A DNA stretch of 14,771 nucleotides from Clostridiales bacterium. Its GTDB lineage: Bacteria; Bacillota_A; Clostridia; Saccharofermentanales; Saccharofermentanaceae. Below, one piece after another: positions 1 through 7,593 of the stretch; positions within the stretch are counted from its first letter, which is position 1; each line of letters begins with the position of its first letter. The notes under the pieces are model-generated. The model made no database searches. It saw only the letters and a program-made list of their open reading frames with translations, and was not told where the DNA came from. Location: NCBI GenBank assembly GCA_017537905.1, contig JAFYJX010000005.1, forward strand, positions 1-14,771. Direction: 5' to 3'. The position numbers were made by a program, and so were the translations under genes.

Positions 1-2314
1 AACCGGCCTTGGCCTTCTCGATCTCAGCGAGTTCCTTTTCGAGAGACTTAACTTCTGCGTGGAGGGATTCGATCCTCTCAACGATCTTATCCTTAGGTGT
101 CTTAAGAGCAGCTGCCGCATCATTGATGAGGCTTCTGTCTTCCTTGCTCATCTCATAGCACTTGGCACCTGTAACTGCTTCGATTCTTCTGATACCGGCA
201 GCGATACCGGATTCGGAAACGATCCTGAACTGACCGATCTGCGCACTGTTCGAAAGGTGTGTGCCGCCGCAGAACTCGAGATCGAAGGGATCATTAAAAT
301 CACCTACTGCAACGACTCTTACAACTTCGCCGTACTTCTCACCGAAGATAGCGGTAGCGCCGAGCTTCTTGGCATCCTCAATTCCAAGGACCTTGGTCTC
401 AACAGGGAGTGCCTGGAGAACAACATCATTTACCATCTCTTCAACCTTGGAGATCTCCTCGGCTGTCATTGCCTGGAAGTGGTTGAAGTCGAATCTCAGT
501 CTGTCGCTTCCAACGTAAGAACCGGCCTGTTCAACCTGTGGTCCCAAAACCTTCTGGAGGCTTGAGAGCAGGATATGTGTAGCTGTATGGTTTCTTGCAA
601 TGGAAAGTCTTGTCTTCTTATCAACTTCGATGCTTACTGTAGAACCGCTTGTAAGTGAACCCTTAACAACCTTGAGTGTGTGGAGATACTTACCTGCAGC
701 ATCCTTATCAACAGAGAGAACGTCTGCTTCGAAATCAGATGTATAGATCTTACCTTCGTCGTGGATCTGACCACCCATCGTAGCGTAGAGAACTGTCTTG
801 TCGCAGATAGCGATGATGTCGTCGCCTTCGCTGGCGCTCTCTACAGTATGGAGATTTCCGTTCTCGTCAGCCTTAAGGATGTAAATGACCTTTGCATCGC
901 ACTTGAGATTATCGTAACCGTCGTATTCTGTAGCATTGGAATCCCTGGATACTTCTTCAGGTACTGCGCTTACGCTGAGAGCTAAGTCTTCCTTAGACTT
1001 TGTTGCTGCTCTTGCAGTTTCCTTCTGCTTTTCCATTGCAGCCTTGAAGCCTTCCTCGTCGACCTTGAGGCCTTCTTCAGAAGCCATCTCAACAGTAAGC
1101 TCTATAGGGAATCCGAATGTATCGTAGAGATAGAAAGCGGAATCGCCATCGATCTTACCTGAACCTGATTTCTCAGCAAGGATCTTCTTGAACTCCTTGA
1201 TACCGTTCTCGAGAGTGCTCTCGAATCTGGCGATCTCCTTGTCGAGTTCGTTAAGGATGAACTCTCTGTTCTTTGCAAGAAGCGGATAGCTGTCATCGTA
1301 AACTCTGTCGATATAGATCTTAGCAAGATCAAGGATCTGCTCTGTTGACATTCCGAGTGTTCTCGCGTGTCTTACTGCACGTCTGATAAGTCTTCTCAAA
1401 ACGTAGCCTGCGCCTGCATTCGAAGGAACGAGCTTTGCGCTGTCTCCAATGAGCATAACGCTTGTACGGATATGGTCTGCGAGGACTCTCATGGATCTTG
1501 TGAGCTTCTCGTCTGAATCGTACTTAACGCCTGAAGCGCTCTCGATAAATGCGATAGCATCTGTGAAGAGGTCTGTCTTATAAACATCCTTTGTTCCGTT
1601 AAGGAAAGCAAGGATTCTCTCGAGGCCCCAGCCTGTATCAACGTTCTTCTGCTTTAAGGGTGTGAGGTGACCGTCCTGGTGCTTCTCATACTGCATGAAA
1701 ACGTCATTGCCGATCTCTGTATACTTGCCGCATGAGCATCCGGGACCGCAGTCAGGACCGCAGTCGGGAACGTCAGCGATATAGAACATTTCGCTGTCAG
1801 GACCGCAGGGGCCGTACTCCAATCCCCACCAGTTGTCATCTGCACCAAGATAGTAGATATTCTCAGGCTTGAATCCGGATGCGATTCTGAACTGTGCGCC
1901 TTCCTCGTCTCTCGGAGCATTCTCGTCACCTGCAAAAACCGTTGCAGCGAGGTGATCCTTGTCGAAACCGAAAACATCTGTAAGGAGCTCGTAACTCCAC
2001 TTGCATCTTTCTTCCTTGAAGTAGTCACCAAGGCTCCAGCTGCCCATCATCTCGAAGAATGTAACGTGGCTTCTGTCACCTACTGAATCGATATCGTTTG
2101 TACGGACACATCCCTGAACATTGCAAAGCCTTGTTCCCATAGGGTGCTTCTCGCCGAGAAGGTAAGGCATCAGGGGCTGCATTCCGGCAACGTTGAATAA
2201 AACGCCAGTTGAACCGTCAGATACTAATGATACGGCACCTACATCAACATGACCTCTCTCTATATAGAATTCCTTCCAGGTCTTTCTAAGCTCTTTTGAA
2301 GAAAATTGTCTCAT
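1..2314 (-). CDS. alaS: Alanyl-tRNA synthetase, 3' end cut off by the window edge
   Basis: Cytoplasmic class II enzyme that charges tRNA-Ala with alanine and edits mischarged Ser/Gly. About 771 codons are present and stay open to the left edge; family members are usually near 875, so roughly the last 100 residues (most of the C-Ala domain) are missing. The catalytic domain is at the N-terminus, with FEMMGSWSLGDYF near residues 87-99. A C-x3-C-x3-C-x-C cluster (C185, C189, C193, C195) is the usual cysteine-rich loop. The editing domain keeps all four metal ligands: HTATH (H576, H580) and CGGTH (C682, H686). A coiled-coil-like Glu/Lys stretch follows at about 745-770. The ATG at 2314 is chosen because AAGGAG (2325-2330) lies 10 nt upstream and translation gives the expected MRQFSSKELRKTW start. 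It has its own promoter. Identification is secure. Confidence 0.97.
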   Translation of the reverse strand, partial: MRQFSSKELRKTWKEFYIERGHVDVGAVSLVSDGSTGVLFNVAGMQPLMPYLLGEKHPMGTRLCNVQGCVRTNDIDSVGDRSHVTFFEMMGSWSLGDYFKEERCKWSYELLTDVFGFDKDHLAATVFAGDENAPRDEEGAQFRIASGFKPENIYYLGADDNWWGLEYGPCGPDSEMFYIADVPDCGPDCGPGCSCGKYTEIGNDVFMQYEKHQDGHLTPLKQKNVDTGWGLERILAFLNGTKDVYKTDLFTDAIAFIESASGVKYDSDEKLTRSMRVLADHIRTSVMLIGDSAKLVPSNAGAGYVLRRLIRRAVRHARTLGMSTEQILDLAKIYIDRVYDDSYPLLAKNREFILNELDKEIARFESTLENGIKEFKKILAEKSGSGKIDGDSAFYLYDTFGFPIELTVEMASEEGLKVDEEGFKAAMEKQKETARAATKSKEDLALSVSAVPEEVSRDSNATEYDGYDNLKCDAKVIYILKADENGNLHTVESASEGDDIIAICDKTVLYATMGGQIHDEGKIYTSDFEADVLSVDKDAAGKYLHTLKVVKGSLTSGSTVSIEVDKKTRLSIARNHTATHILLSSLQKVLGPQVEQAGSYVGSDRLRFDFNHFQAMTAEEISKVEEMVNDVVLQALPVETKVLGIEDAKKLGATAIFGEKYGEVVRVVAVGDFNDPFDLEFCGGTHLSNSAQIGQFRIVSESGIAAGIRRIEAVTGAKCYEMSKEDRSLINDAAAALKTPKDKIVERIESLHAEVKSLEKELAEIEKAKAG

Positions 2315-2350
2315 CTGGGTGCTACTCCTTAATAATAATAAAACTTAGAA

Positions 2351-2379
2351 ATTATAAATCGTTTGTTTTAGCTTTGCAA
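2351..2379 (-). promoter_or_regulatory. Sigma-A type promoter of alaS
   Basis: On the minus strand a perfect -10 TATAAT (2351-2356) follows TTGCAA (2374-2379; 4 of 6 to the -35 consensus) at exactly 17 bp. Transcription would begin near 2344, giving a leader of about 30 nt that contains the AAGGAG ribosome binding site. This is too short for a T-box or other riboswitch, so alaS appears to be expressed without tRNA-sensing control from this promoter. The promoter lies in the 76-nt gap after the WYL gene, and no terminator hairpin is visible there, so readthrough from upstream is also possible. Confidence 0.7.
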
Positions 2380-2390
2380 TCAGGATTAGA

Positions 2391-3485
2391 TCAGAGCTTC
2401 GCAAGTTTTGCCGCCCTGGCCGCTTTCTTAATGTATTCGGCGTATTCCCTGCACACTTCCTCATTGTCGATCTCGATATTAACGCCTTCGAATGTCGAGA
2501 GCTCGAAAAGATCTGTATAGAGAGTCGGAGCAAGGCCCGTTGTCACACTGATCTTCAAAATGCCCTTATCGAGCTTGGTGTCATCGGCGATCCTTACCTT
2601 GTCGCTTACCTTGGAACTGAATGCGCCGTATGCCTTCAGGACATCCTTGCGGGTCAGGCCGTTTATCGTGATCCCGAGCTGGATCATCCTGCTGCTCGAA
2701 AACGCTGACAGCGAGTTGTTGATAAAGTCATTAAGCTCCTGATTTCTCATTCTGTCGTTTTTGTAATCGATGTAAAGCCGCTTGCCCTCAAGGACCGAGA
2801 TGGAGGCTATGCGGTCTACCCTGTAACGTCTTAAGGCCTTAGAGAGACTGTGATCATTCTCGAGGTCTTTTGCCTCCTCATTATCGATCGCAATAAGGTA
2901 ATAGCAGTTGTTTTCCCAGTCTAATGCCATCGGTGAGACTACCTTGTCGGTCTTTTCCGTAAGGCTCTTTCCGAGCATATATCCGTAAGAGATCTTAAGC
3001 GCGCTTTTCGTCTCTATACCGCTTCTTATGTTGTTTAAAAGGAGAATGCTCTTCCTGTCCATCTTCTCGTAGTGAGGATAGAGAGCCCTGTTCTGATAGC
3101 CTTCAGGGAAGTATGTCGGAAACATCTTTATTATCTTCTCGCAGAGGTCCGAATCGACGAATGTTGTCGTGCTGATCGCATCGACAATAAGTCTTGCCTC
3201 ATCGATCAGGATCTCGTCCCTGAGCTCATTTCTCTTATATTTTTTCCCTTCGGAGAAGATCCATTCGCTGTCCTTCGTCTGACCTGATTTCTGCACGTAT
3301 TCATTGATCTTGCTGATATCGGCATATATGGATTTACGCTCAAAAGTAGTACCGGTAGCCTCCTCGAGATAAGAGATCAGTTCGCTGACCGATACCGCTT
3401 CCTTACCGCCTTCGGCACTGACCTGATTCTTGAAATAATCGTAGATAAAAAGGATCTTGAGCTTGGATAATTCGCTGTTAGCCAT
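2391..3485 (-). CDS. WYL-domain transcriptional regulator (HTH-WYL)
   Basis: A 364-residue cytoplasmic protein built as an N-terminal winged-helix region (about 1-70, including a KSIYADISKINEY recognition-helix-like segment) followed by a WYL domain. The WYL signature is seen as NNCYYLIAID (192-201), in the position of the usual WYLLAYD, and the downstream RRYRVDRI (219-226). The family binds DNA through the HTH; WYL is thought to sense nucleic acid or nucleotide ligands, although the ligand here is unknown. Length is normal for the family. The ATG at 3485 has GGAGG (3493-3497) 7 nt upstream. It follows the GT-C glycosyltransferase gene by 23 nt, so the two are probably co-transcribed, and it may control that transcript or the divergent operon. 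The targets are inference. Confidence 0.85.
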   Translation of the reverse strand: MANSELSKLKILFIYDYFKNQVSAEGGKEAVSVSELISYLEEATGTTFERKSIYADISKINEYVQKSGQTKDSEWIFSEGKKYKRNELRDEILIDEARLIVDAISTTTFVDSDLCEKIIKMFPTYFPEGYQNRALYPHYEKMDRKSILLLNNIRSGIETKSALKISYGYMLGKSLTEKTDKVVSPMALDWENNCYYLIAIDNEEAKDLENDHSLSKALRRYRVDRIASISVLEGKRLYIDYKNDRMRNQELNDFINNSLSAFSSSRMIQLGITINGLTRKDVLKAYGAFSSKVSDKVRIADDTKLDKGILKISVTTGLAPTLYTDLFELSTFEGVNIEIDNEEVCREYAEYIKKAARAAKLAKL

Positions 3486-3508
3486 AAGTGTTCCTCCGTA
3501 AAAATTAC

Positions 3509-4930
3509 TCAGTTTCCGTCATTGGTTTTAGGACTGTATATGATCCAGTTATCGTAAGTTCCGACAGCGTCGCAGTGCGACTGTACAAATTCTAAGATCC
3601 CGTCAGGATTCTGCAGATTCTCGTCATTGTAATCGGCCGTTATGAAGATAACGTTATTGCTGTCACTGCATGCTTCTTTTGCATAATCCAGCGGATCTTT
3701 TGTGCCGAGATTTCCTTTGAGGAACATGTCATAAGGAGGATCACATGTCCCGTCCATAACAGCCAGAACGACCGAAGAAGAGGAGAAAACAACGACATTT
3801 CTGCCTTCACTTTCAAGCTTGTTTTTCGCATCGGCAAGGGGCCTCAGATAATCGAAATCTCCCGCTGAAGGCATGAATCTTAATTCGTCCCATTGATCCG
3901 ACATACGCGGGTCTCTGAGCACTTCAAAAGAGAAGAAACCAATGACTGCAAATATCAGCACGGCTATTACCGGAGCTATGTTGATGTGGATGATCTTAGG
4001 CGCAAATTCCTTGATCAGATACGTGACCGGAATCAAGAAAAATAAGCCGCCCATTACTATGTGATAGTATTCGAAGATCGGTACTGCGTTGCTTGCGACG
4101 GCTATTCCGGTAAGAAGATGAAAAATGCTTTCCTCATCACGCTTTTTGACCCAGAAATAAATGTCTCCGAAGATTCCCGCAGCAATGATGATCACCATTG
4201 GGACAGTGCCTTCGGGACGTATGGCAGCGTTGCTTCCGCCAAAGCTTACAAGGCCGAAAAAACAGCAGTCCCAGAACTCATAAAATGATGAAGTTAAGAT
4301 AAGATAGACCAGAAATATCAGGAGCGGAATAATAACGCCGGCAAGATAGAACGCAAAGAGTTTTTTTGCCTTATTCCTGATCGAAAAATACAAGACCAGA
4401 CCTGTTACAAATATCAGCATAATACTGCCGGAAGACTGCTTTGACAGGGGCGCAAGAGATGCAAGAATCCCTATAAGGAAATACCCCGTTTTTTTGTTTT
4501 TGAGCCTTAAGCAGCAGACGATAAGAAGCGCTTCGAACATGATCAGCATGTTGTATGTTGCAAGCTCGACGAACCTTGCCGCGAACAACGCCATGCAGAG
4601 CGCATAACCTGCAGATGTCCTTTTCTCAACGAGAAAATACATGGCAATAAGCATCACCGAGAAGAACAGCGCAGTCATGACCCTGTATGCAAAAAGAGTT
4701 CTCGAGAACAGGAGCGGGATCGAGAACAGATAGCCGAAAAGAGGCATTGAGACTATCGGATAATCTTTGTAAGGGATATACCCCATCGTGATAGCGCGGG
4801 AAAGATCATATGGCCATAATTCATCGAGCACGCCTGCCCTGAAAGTAAACACCTTAAGGCATACTGCAAGAACGATGAGAAAGCAGAAAAATACTGCCGT
4901 TAATCTCTTGTTTTTCACTATGGCATTCAA
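3509..4930 (-). CDS. GT-C type membrane glycosyltransferase (ArnT/RgtA-like)
   Basis: Polytopic membrane protein of 473 residues with about ten hydrophobic segments and a C-terminal soluble domain of about 110 residues. After the first membrane segment comes VLDELWPYDLSRAI, with D36-E37, then MGYIPYKDYP. This acidic pair in the first extracytoplasmic loop is the expected catalytic or metal site of GT-C enzymes (PMT_2, ArnT, RgtA-D), which transfer sugars from polyprenyl-phosphate donors to glycans or lipids on the outer face. The donor and acceptor are not identifiable. The frame stays open upstream to another TTG at 5032 (507 aa) with a weaker GGAG. The TTG at 4930 is preferred because GGAGG lies 9 nt upstream, the protein then starts just before TM1, and the extra 34 residues do not look membrane-related. 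The WYL regulator follows 23 nt downstream. Confidence 0.78.
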   Translation of the reverse strand: MNAIVKNKRLTAVFFCFLIVLAVCLKVFTFRAGVLDELWPYDLSRAITMGYIPYKDYPIVSMPLFGYLFSIPLLFSRTLFAYRVMTALFFSVMLIAMYFLVEKRTSAGYALCMALFAARFVELATYNMLIMFEALLIVCCLRLKNKKTGYFLIGILASLAPLSKQSSGSIMLIFVTGLVLYFSIRNKAKKLFAFYLAGVIIPLLIFLVYLILTSSFYEFWDCCFFGLVSFGGSNAAIRPEGTVPMVIIIAAGIFGDIYFWVKKRDEESIFHLLTGIAVASNAVPIFEYYHIVMGGLFFLIPVTYLIKEFAPKIIHINIAPVIAVLIFAVIGFFSFEVLRDPRMSDQWDELRFMPSAGDFDYLRPLADAKNKLESEGRNVVVFSSSSVVLAVMDGTCDPPYDMFLKGNLGTKDPLDYAKEACSDSNNVIFITADYNDENLQNPDGILEFVQSHCDAVGTYDNWIIYSPKTNDGN

Positions 4931-4939
4931 GCGGAAAGA

Positions 4940-4944
4940 CCTCC
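4940..4944 (-). promoter_or_regulatory. Ribosome binding site deciding the GT-C gene start
   Basis: GGAGG on the minus strand, 9 nt before an in-frame TTG (4928-4930). It is the strongest Shine-Dalgarno match near the 5' end of the glycosyltransferase frame and favours the 473-residue product over the 507-residue one. Confidence 0.55.
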
Positions 4945-4982
4945 ACAGATCCACCGGGCACGGGTCATTTTCGAACAGGTAT

Positions 4983-5011
4983 ATAGTACCATTAACCGTA
5001 CAGTAAGTTAA
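4983..5011 (-). promoter_or_regulatory. Candidate promoter inside the 5' extension of the GT-C frame
   Basis: On the minus strand TTAACT (5006-5011) and TACTAT (4983-4988) are spaced by 17 bp, each matching 4 of 6 consensus positions. Transcription would begin near 4976, upstream of the GGAGG-TTG start at 4930 but downstream of the alternative TTG at 5032. This fits the shorter protein. Both boxes are weak, so the call is tentative. Confidence 0.3.
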
Positions 5012-5076
5012 GAAGGAAAGCTCCCGGGACAAAGCTTTCTCCGATGAATTCGGGAAATCCTGTCAAGAAATTTTTT

Positions 5077-5107
5077 TCGGGCATTCCAAAATTATAAAAA
5101 TGCCTGA
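5077..5107. repeat. Inverted repeat in the divergent intergenic region
   Basis: The arms TCGGGCATT (5077-5085) and AATGCCTGA (5099-5107) are complementary over 9 bp with one G-T mismatch, separated by a 13-nt AT-rich spacer. The spacer contains the minus-strand TATAAT (5091-5096). Neither side has a U-tract like that of an intrinsic terminator in the right context, and the position between divergent genes suits an operator. The binding protein is unknown; the nearby WYL regulator is one possibility. Confidence 0.4.
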
Positions 5108-5119
5108 TTTTATCCCCAA
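5091..5119 (-). promoter_or_regulatory. Candidate promoter for the GT-C/WYL transcript
   Basis: A perfect TATAAT (5091-5096) on the minus strand lies 17 bp from TTGGGG (5114-5119), which matches the -35 box at only 3 of 6 positions. The start of transcription would be near 5084, leaving a leader of about 150 nt before the TTG at 4930 or about 50 nt before the TTG at 5032. The -10 box lies inside the loop of the 5077-5107 dyad. Confidence 0.4.
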
Positions 5120-5134
5120 AACAGCGTCTGTCCG

Positions 5135-5143
5135 TGATAGAAT
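5135..5143 (+). promoter_or_regulatory. Candidate extended -10 promoter of the DUF1015 operon
   Basis: TGATAGAAT is an extended -10 element (TG-n-TAGAAT, 5 of 6 in the hexamer). No good -35 is present at 16-18 bp, which extended -10 promoters can tolerate. The predicted transcript begins near 5150, about 30 nt before the GTG start, and carries the AGAGGG ribosome binding site. Confidence 0.45.
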
Positions 5144-5179
5144 GAAAAGCACTTTTATTATTTAGAGGGTTTATATAAG

Positions 5180-6442
5180 GTGAGAACAATTAATGAGCTC
5201 GGCTTTGCGGTGCCGGACATTCTTATTCCGCAACATGGAACAGATTTCAAAAAATGGGCAGTAATTGCCTGCGACCAATATACATCAGAGCCCGAATACT
5301 GGGCAGGCTGCGAGAACGAAGTAGGCGATGCGCCTTCAACTCTCAATCTCGTTCTTCCTGAGGTTTACCTCGGAACAGAAAAAGAGACCGAAAAGCTCGG
5401 CTCCATCGCCAAGACAGCAAGAAAATATCTTGATGACGGCATCCTTACAAGCCTTGGAACAGGTTTCATCCTTGTAGACAGAGCTACAGAACTCCACCCT
5501 TCCAGAAAAGGCCTTATGGCTGCAATAGATCTCGAAGGATACAGCTTCGAACCCGGAAACAAGAACATCTGCAGAGCTACCGAAGGAACGGTCCTCTCGA
5601 GGATCCCTCCGAGAGTAAGGATCAGGGCTAATTCTCCTCTGGAGCTCCCGCATATCATGATCCTCATCGATGACCCTCAGGGCCTTACGATCGAGAAAGC
5701 TTTTGATATGGCAGCAGCTGAAGGCTTGAAGCCTTTGTATGACACAGATCTCATGCTTGGTTCCGGCCACATCAGCGGTACATTCATTCCTGACGGCACG
5801 CCCATCGCAGAATCTATCGTTACAGGCCTTAAGACTCTTAAGGCAAATAATGCTGACGGCCTGTTGTTCCTCGTTGGCGACGGCAATCACTCCCTGGCTT
5901 CAGCCAAGGCTCACTGGGAAAACATCAGAGAGAATCTCTCAGATGAGGAGAAGCTTAACCATCCTGCGAGATATGCTCTTGCAGAGATCGTAAATATCCA
6001 CGACAAGGGCCTTGATTTCGAGCCTATCCACAGAGTCATCTTCAACATTTCAGGTGAGGAATTCATCTCTAAGGCTAAGGAATATTTCAAGGACAACGTC
6101 ATCGAACTTAACGGTTCTGATGACGGAAAACAGACATTTGTTGTTGTCACGGAAGGTTCTGAAGACGTTAAGATCTCTCTTTCCAACCCTCCCCACACTC
6201 TTGCTGTCGGTTCAGTCCAGATGATGATAGACAGCTTAGGTCTTGAGTGCGATTACATTCACGGCGAAGACTCCGTAAGAAAGCTTGCGACAGCAGGCAA
6301 CACCGGTGTCCTCGTTCCCGCTATAAGCAAGGATACCTTCTTCGGCACAGTCGAAAAGGAAGGCGTCTTCCCCAGAAAGACTTTCTCAATGGGTGAAGCA
6401 TTCGAAAAGAGATTTTATCTTGAGGCAAAGAAGATCGAATAA
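5180..6442 (+). CDS. DUF1015 (COG4198) family protein linked to serine biosynthesis
   Basis: A 420-residue soluble protein of the DUF1015 family, which has no established biochemical role. Recognisable segments are WAVIACDQYTSEPEYW (26-41), GDGNHSLASAK (233-243) and the C-terminal PRKTFSMGEAFEKRFYLEA. The GDGNH motif corresponds to the ADGHHR-like motif of the family and resembles the DGHHR motif of ParB-fold serine kinases (SerK, SbnI). In Clostridium acetobutylicum a homologue lies directly after serC-type and serA genes, and serA and serC lie elsewhere in this window, so a role in phosphoserine metabolism is plausible but inferred. The GTG at 5180 is used, with GAGGG (5165-5169) 10 nt upstream. 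The stop overlaps the next ATG by 1 nt (TAATG), so it is the first gene of a coupled three-gene operon. Confidence 0.85.
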   Translation: MRTINELGFAVPDILIPQHGTDFKKWAVIACDQYTSEPEYWAGCENEVGDAPSTLNLVLPEVYLGTEKETEKLGSIAKTARKYLDDGILTSLGTGFILVDRATELHPSRKGLMAAIDLEGYSFEPGNKNICRATEGTVLSRIPPRVRIRANSPLELPHIMILIDDPQGLTIEKAFDMAAAEGLKPLYDTDLMLGSGHISGTFIPDGTPIAESIVTGLKTLKANNADGLLFLVGDGNHSLASAKAHWENIRENLSDEEKLNHPARYALAEIVNIHDKGLDFEPIHRVIFNISGEEFISKAKEYFKDNVIELNGSDDGKQTFVVVTEGSEDVKISLSNPPHTLAVGSVQMMIDSLGLECDYIHGEDSVRKLATAGNTGVLVPAISKDTFFGTVEKEGVFPRKTFSMGEAFEKRFYLEAKKIE

Positions 6443-7593
6443 TGGATTCTGAAAACGAGTATTTGGATGAGAAGAAAACCGTCTGCATAATCGGATCCGG
6501 TCTGTCGGGTCTCACATGCGGAATGAAGCTTGCGAAAGCAGGTTTTAAAGTCACTGTCGTTGAGGAGCTTGCTTCTCCCGGCGGTCTTCTTGCTTATACC
6601 AGAATCGGAAGAGAATACTTAGAGCTCCTCCCCCACCACTTAAGAAAGAGCGACAAAGCTTTGCTCGCGCTCTCCAAGGAAATGGGCGTAGACGATAAGA
6701 TCTCCTGGTTTGATTCGGCATGGTCCGGCAAGGCTTCCCACCGTAAGGTCGGATATTATGAGGGCGGCTTTGCATGCCTTATCTCCAGCCTTATGCAGGC
6801 TATCACCGATAACGGCGGACACATCTGCTATTCGACTACGGTAGCCGAGATCGCCAGACTCGGAAACGGAATGTACCGTACGAGCTGCATCCTTACCAAC
6901 TCAACAAGAGTCGTTATCGACAGTACTTATGTCGTATTCACGGGTTCTTGCAGAACCTTCGTTAATGTCAGCCACGGTCTTCCTATTCCGATGGATGACA
7001 GGGATATCCTTATGAACGTCACATACAGTGCGAAGATCACTGCCATGATGGTAATGAAGCACGAGATCTCACAGATGTTCTATCAGGTCCCTGCAAAAGA
7101 TTACGGTCTTCCTTTTAAGGCCATCATCAATCACACAAGCGCTTTCGGCGAGCGCAATTACGGCGGTGCCGTAGTATATCTCGTAGGTTCCTGTTCGATC
7201 ACCGACGCACTCTGGATCGATTCGGATGCAGAGATCATGCTCAAGTATTTTGCAGGACTCCGTAAGCTCTATCCTTCACTTCGTAAGTCTGACGTCAAAT
7301 CCTGGCGTCTGACCAAAACAAGATATGCACTCACATCTCAATATCCCGAGATCGATCTTACAAATCCTTGCGAGAACCTTTATGTCTGCTCGACAGGTCT
7401 TACCAAATTCGCGACCAATGACACACCGGAAAACCATATGGATTCCGTTGTAAGTCTTGCAGGCAGGATCAGTTCCGAGATCATCAAGTCTTATGATGAT
7501 TCATTGGCAAGGGGCTCAGAACATGCGCCTGTCATCGATCTTAATTCACAGGAATCCATTTCCAAAGAAACAATCGAAGGAGTTCTTTCATGA
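6442..7593 (+). CDS. FAD-dependent oxidoreductase (amine oxidase/PPOX-like)
   Basis: A 383-residue flavoprotein without a signal peptide. The N-terminal Rossmann fold is clear: VCIIGSGLSGL has the GxGxxG glycines G18, G20 and G23, E41 ends the second strand for the FAD ribose, and SPGG (45-48) continues the flavin monooxygenase/amine-oxidase pattern. The C-terminal CSTGLTKFATNDTPENHMDSV is the second flavin-contacting region typical of protoporphyrinogen-oxidase and phytoene-desaturase-like proteins. It is shorter than PPOX or HemG/HemY enzymes (about 450-500 aa), and no haem or carotenoid genes are nearby, so those reactions are not supported. UDP-galactopyranose-mutase-like chemistry is another possibility given the glycosyltransferase-like neighbour, but the substrate is unknown. 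It overlaps the preceding gene by 1 nt and the following gene by 4 nt (ATGA), implying tightly coupled translation. Confidence 0.8.
   Translation: MDSENEYLDEKKTVCIIGSGLSGLTCGMKLAKAGFKVTVVEELASPGGLLAYTRIGREYLELLPHHLRKSDKALLALSKEMGVDDKISWFDSAWSGKASHRKVGYYEGGFACLISSLMQAITDNGGHICYSTTVAEIARLGNGMYRTSCILTNSTRVVIDSTYVVFTGSCRTFVNVSHGLPIPMDDRDILMNVTYSAKITAMMVMKHEISQMFYQVPAKDYGLPFKAIINHTSAFGERNYGGAVVYLVGSCSITDALWIDSDAEIMLKYFAGLRKLYPSLRKSDVKSWRLTKTRYALTSQYPEIDLTNPCENLYVCSTGLTKFATNDTPENHMDSVVSLAGRISSEIIKSYDDSLARGSEHAPVIDLNSQESISKETIEGVLS

Noticed and set aside
59..565. 168-codon open frame on the plus strand
   Set aside because: Antisense to the alaS editing domain, whose HTATH and CGGTH motifs fix the real frame.
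1726..1765. Repeated GACCGCAGTC-like units and a cysteine-rich stretch in alaS
   Set aside because: They encode the normal C-x3-C-x3-C-x-C loop seen in many AlaRS proteins; not a DNA repeat element.
5061..5066. Perfect TTGACA on the minus strand
   Set aside because: No -10-like hexamer 16-18 bp downstream; the TATAAT at 5091-5096 is upstream of it on that strand.
5336..5890. 184-codon open frame on the minus strand
   Set aside because: Lies wholly antisense to the DUF1015 gene, whose frame has clear family motifs; low-complexity Ser/Cys-rich translation with no recognisable domain.
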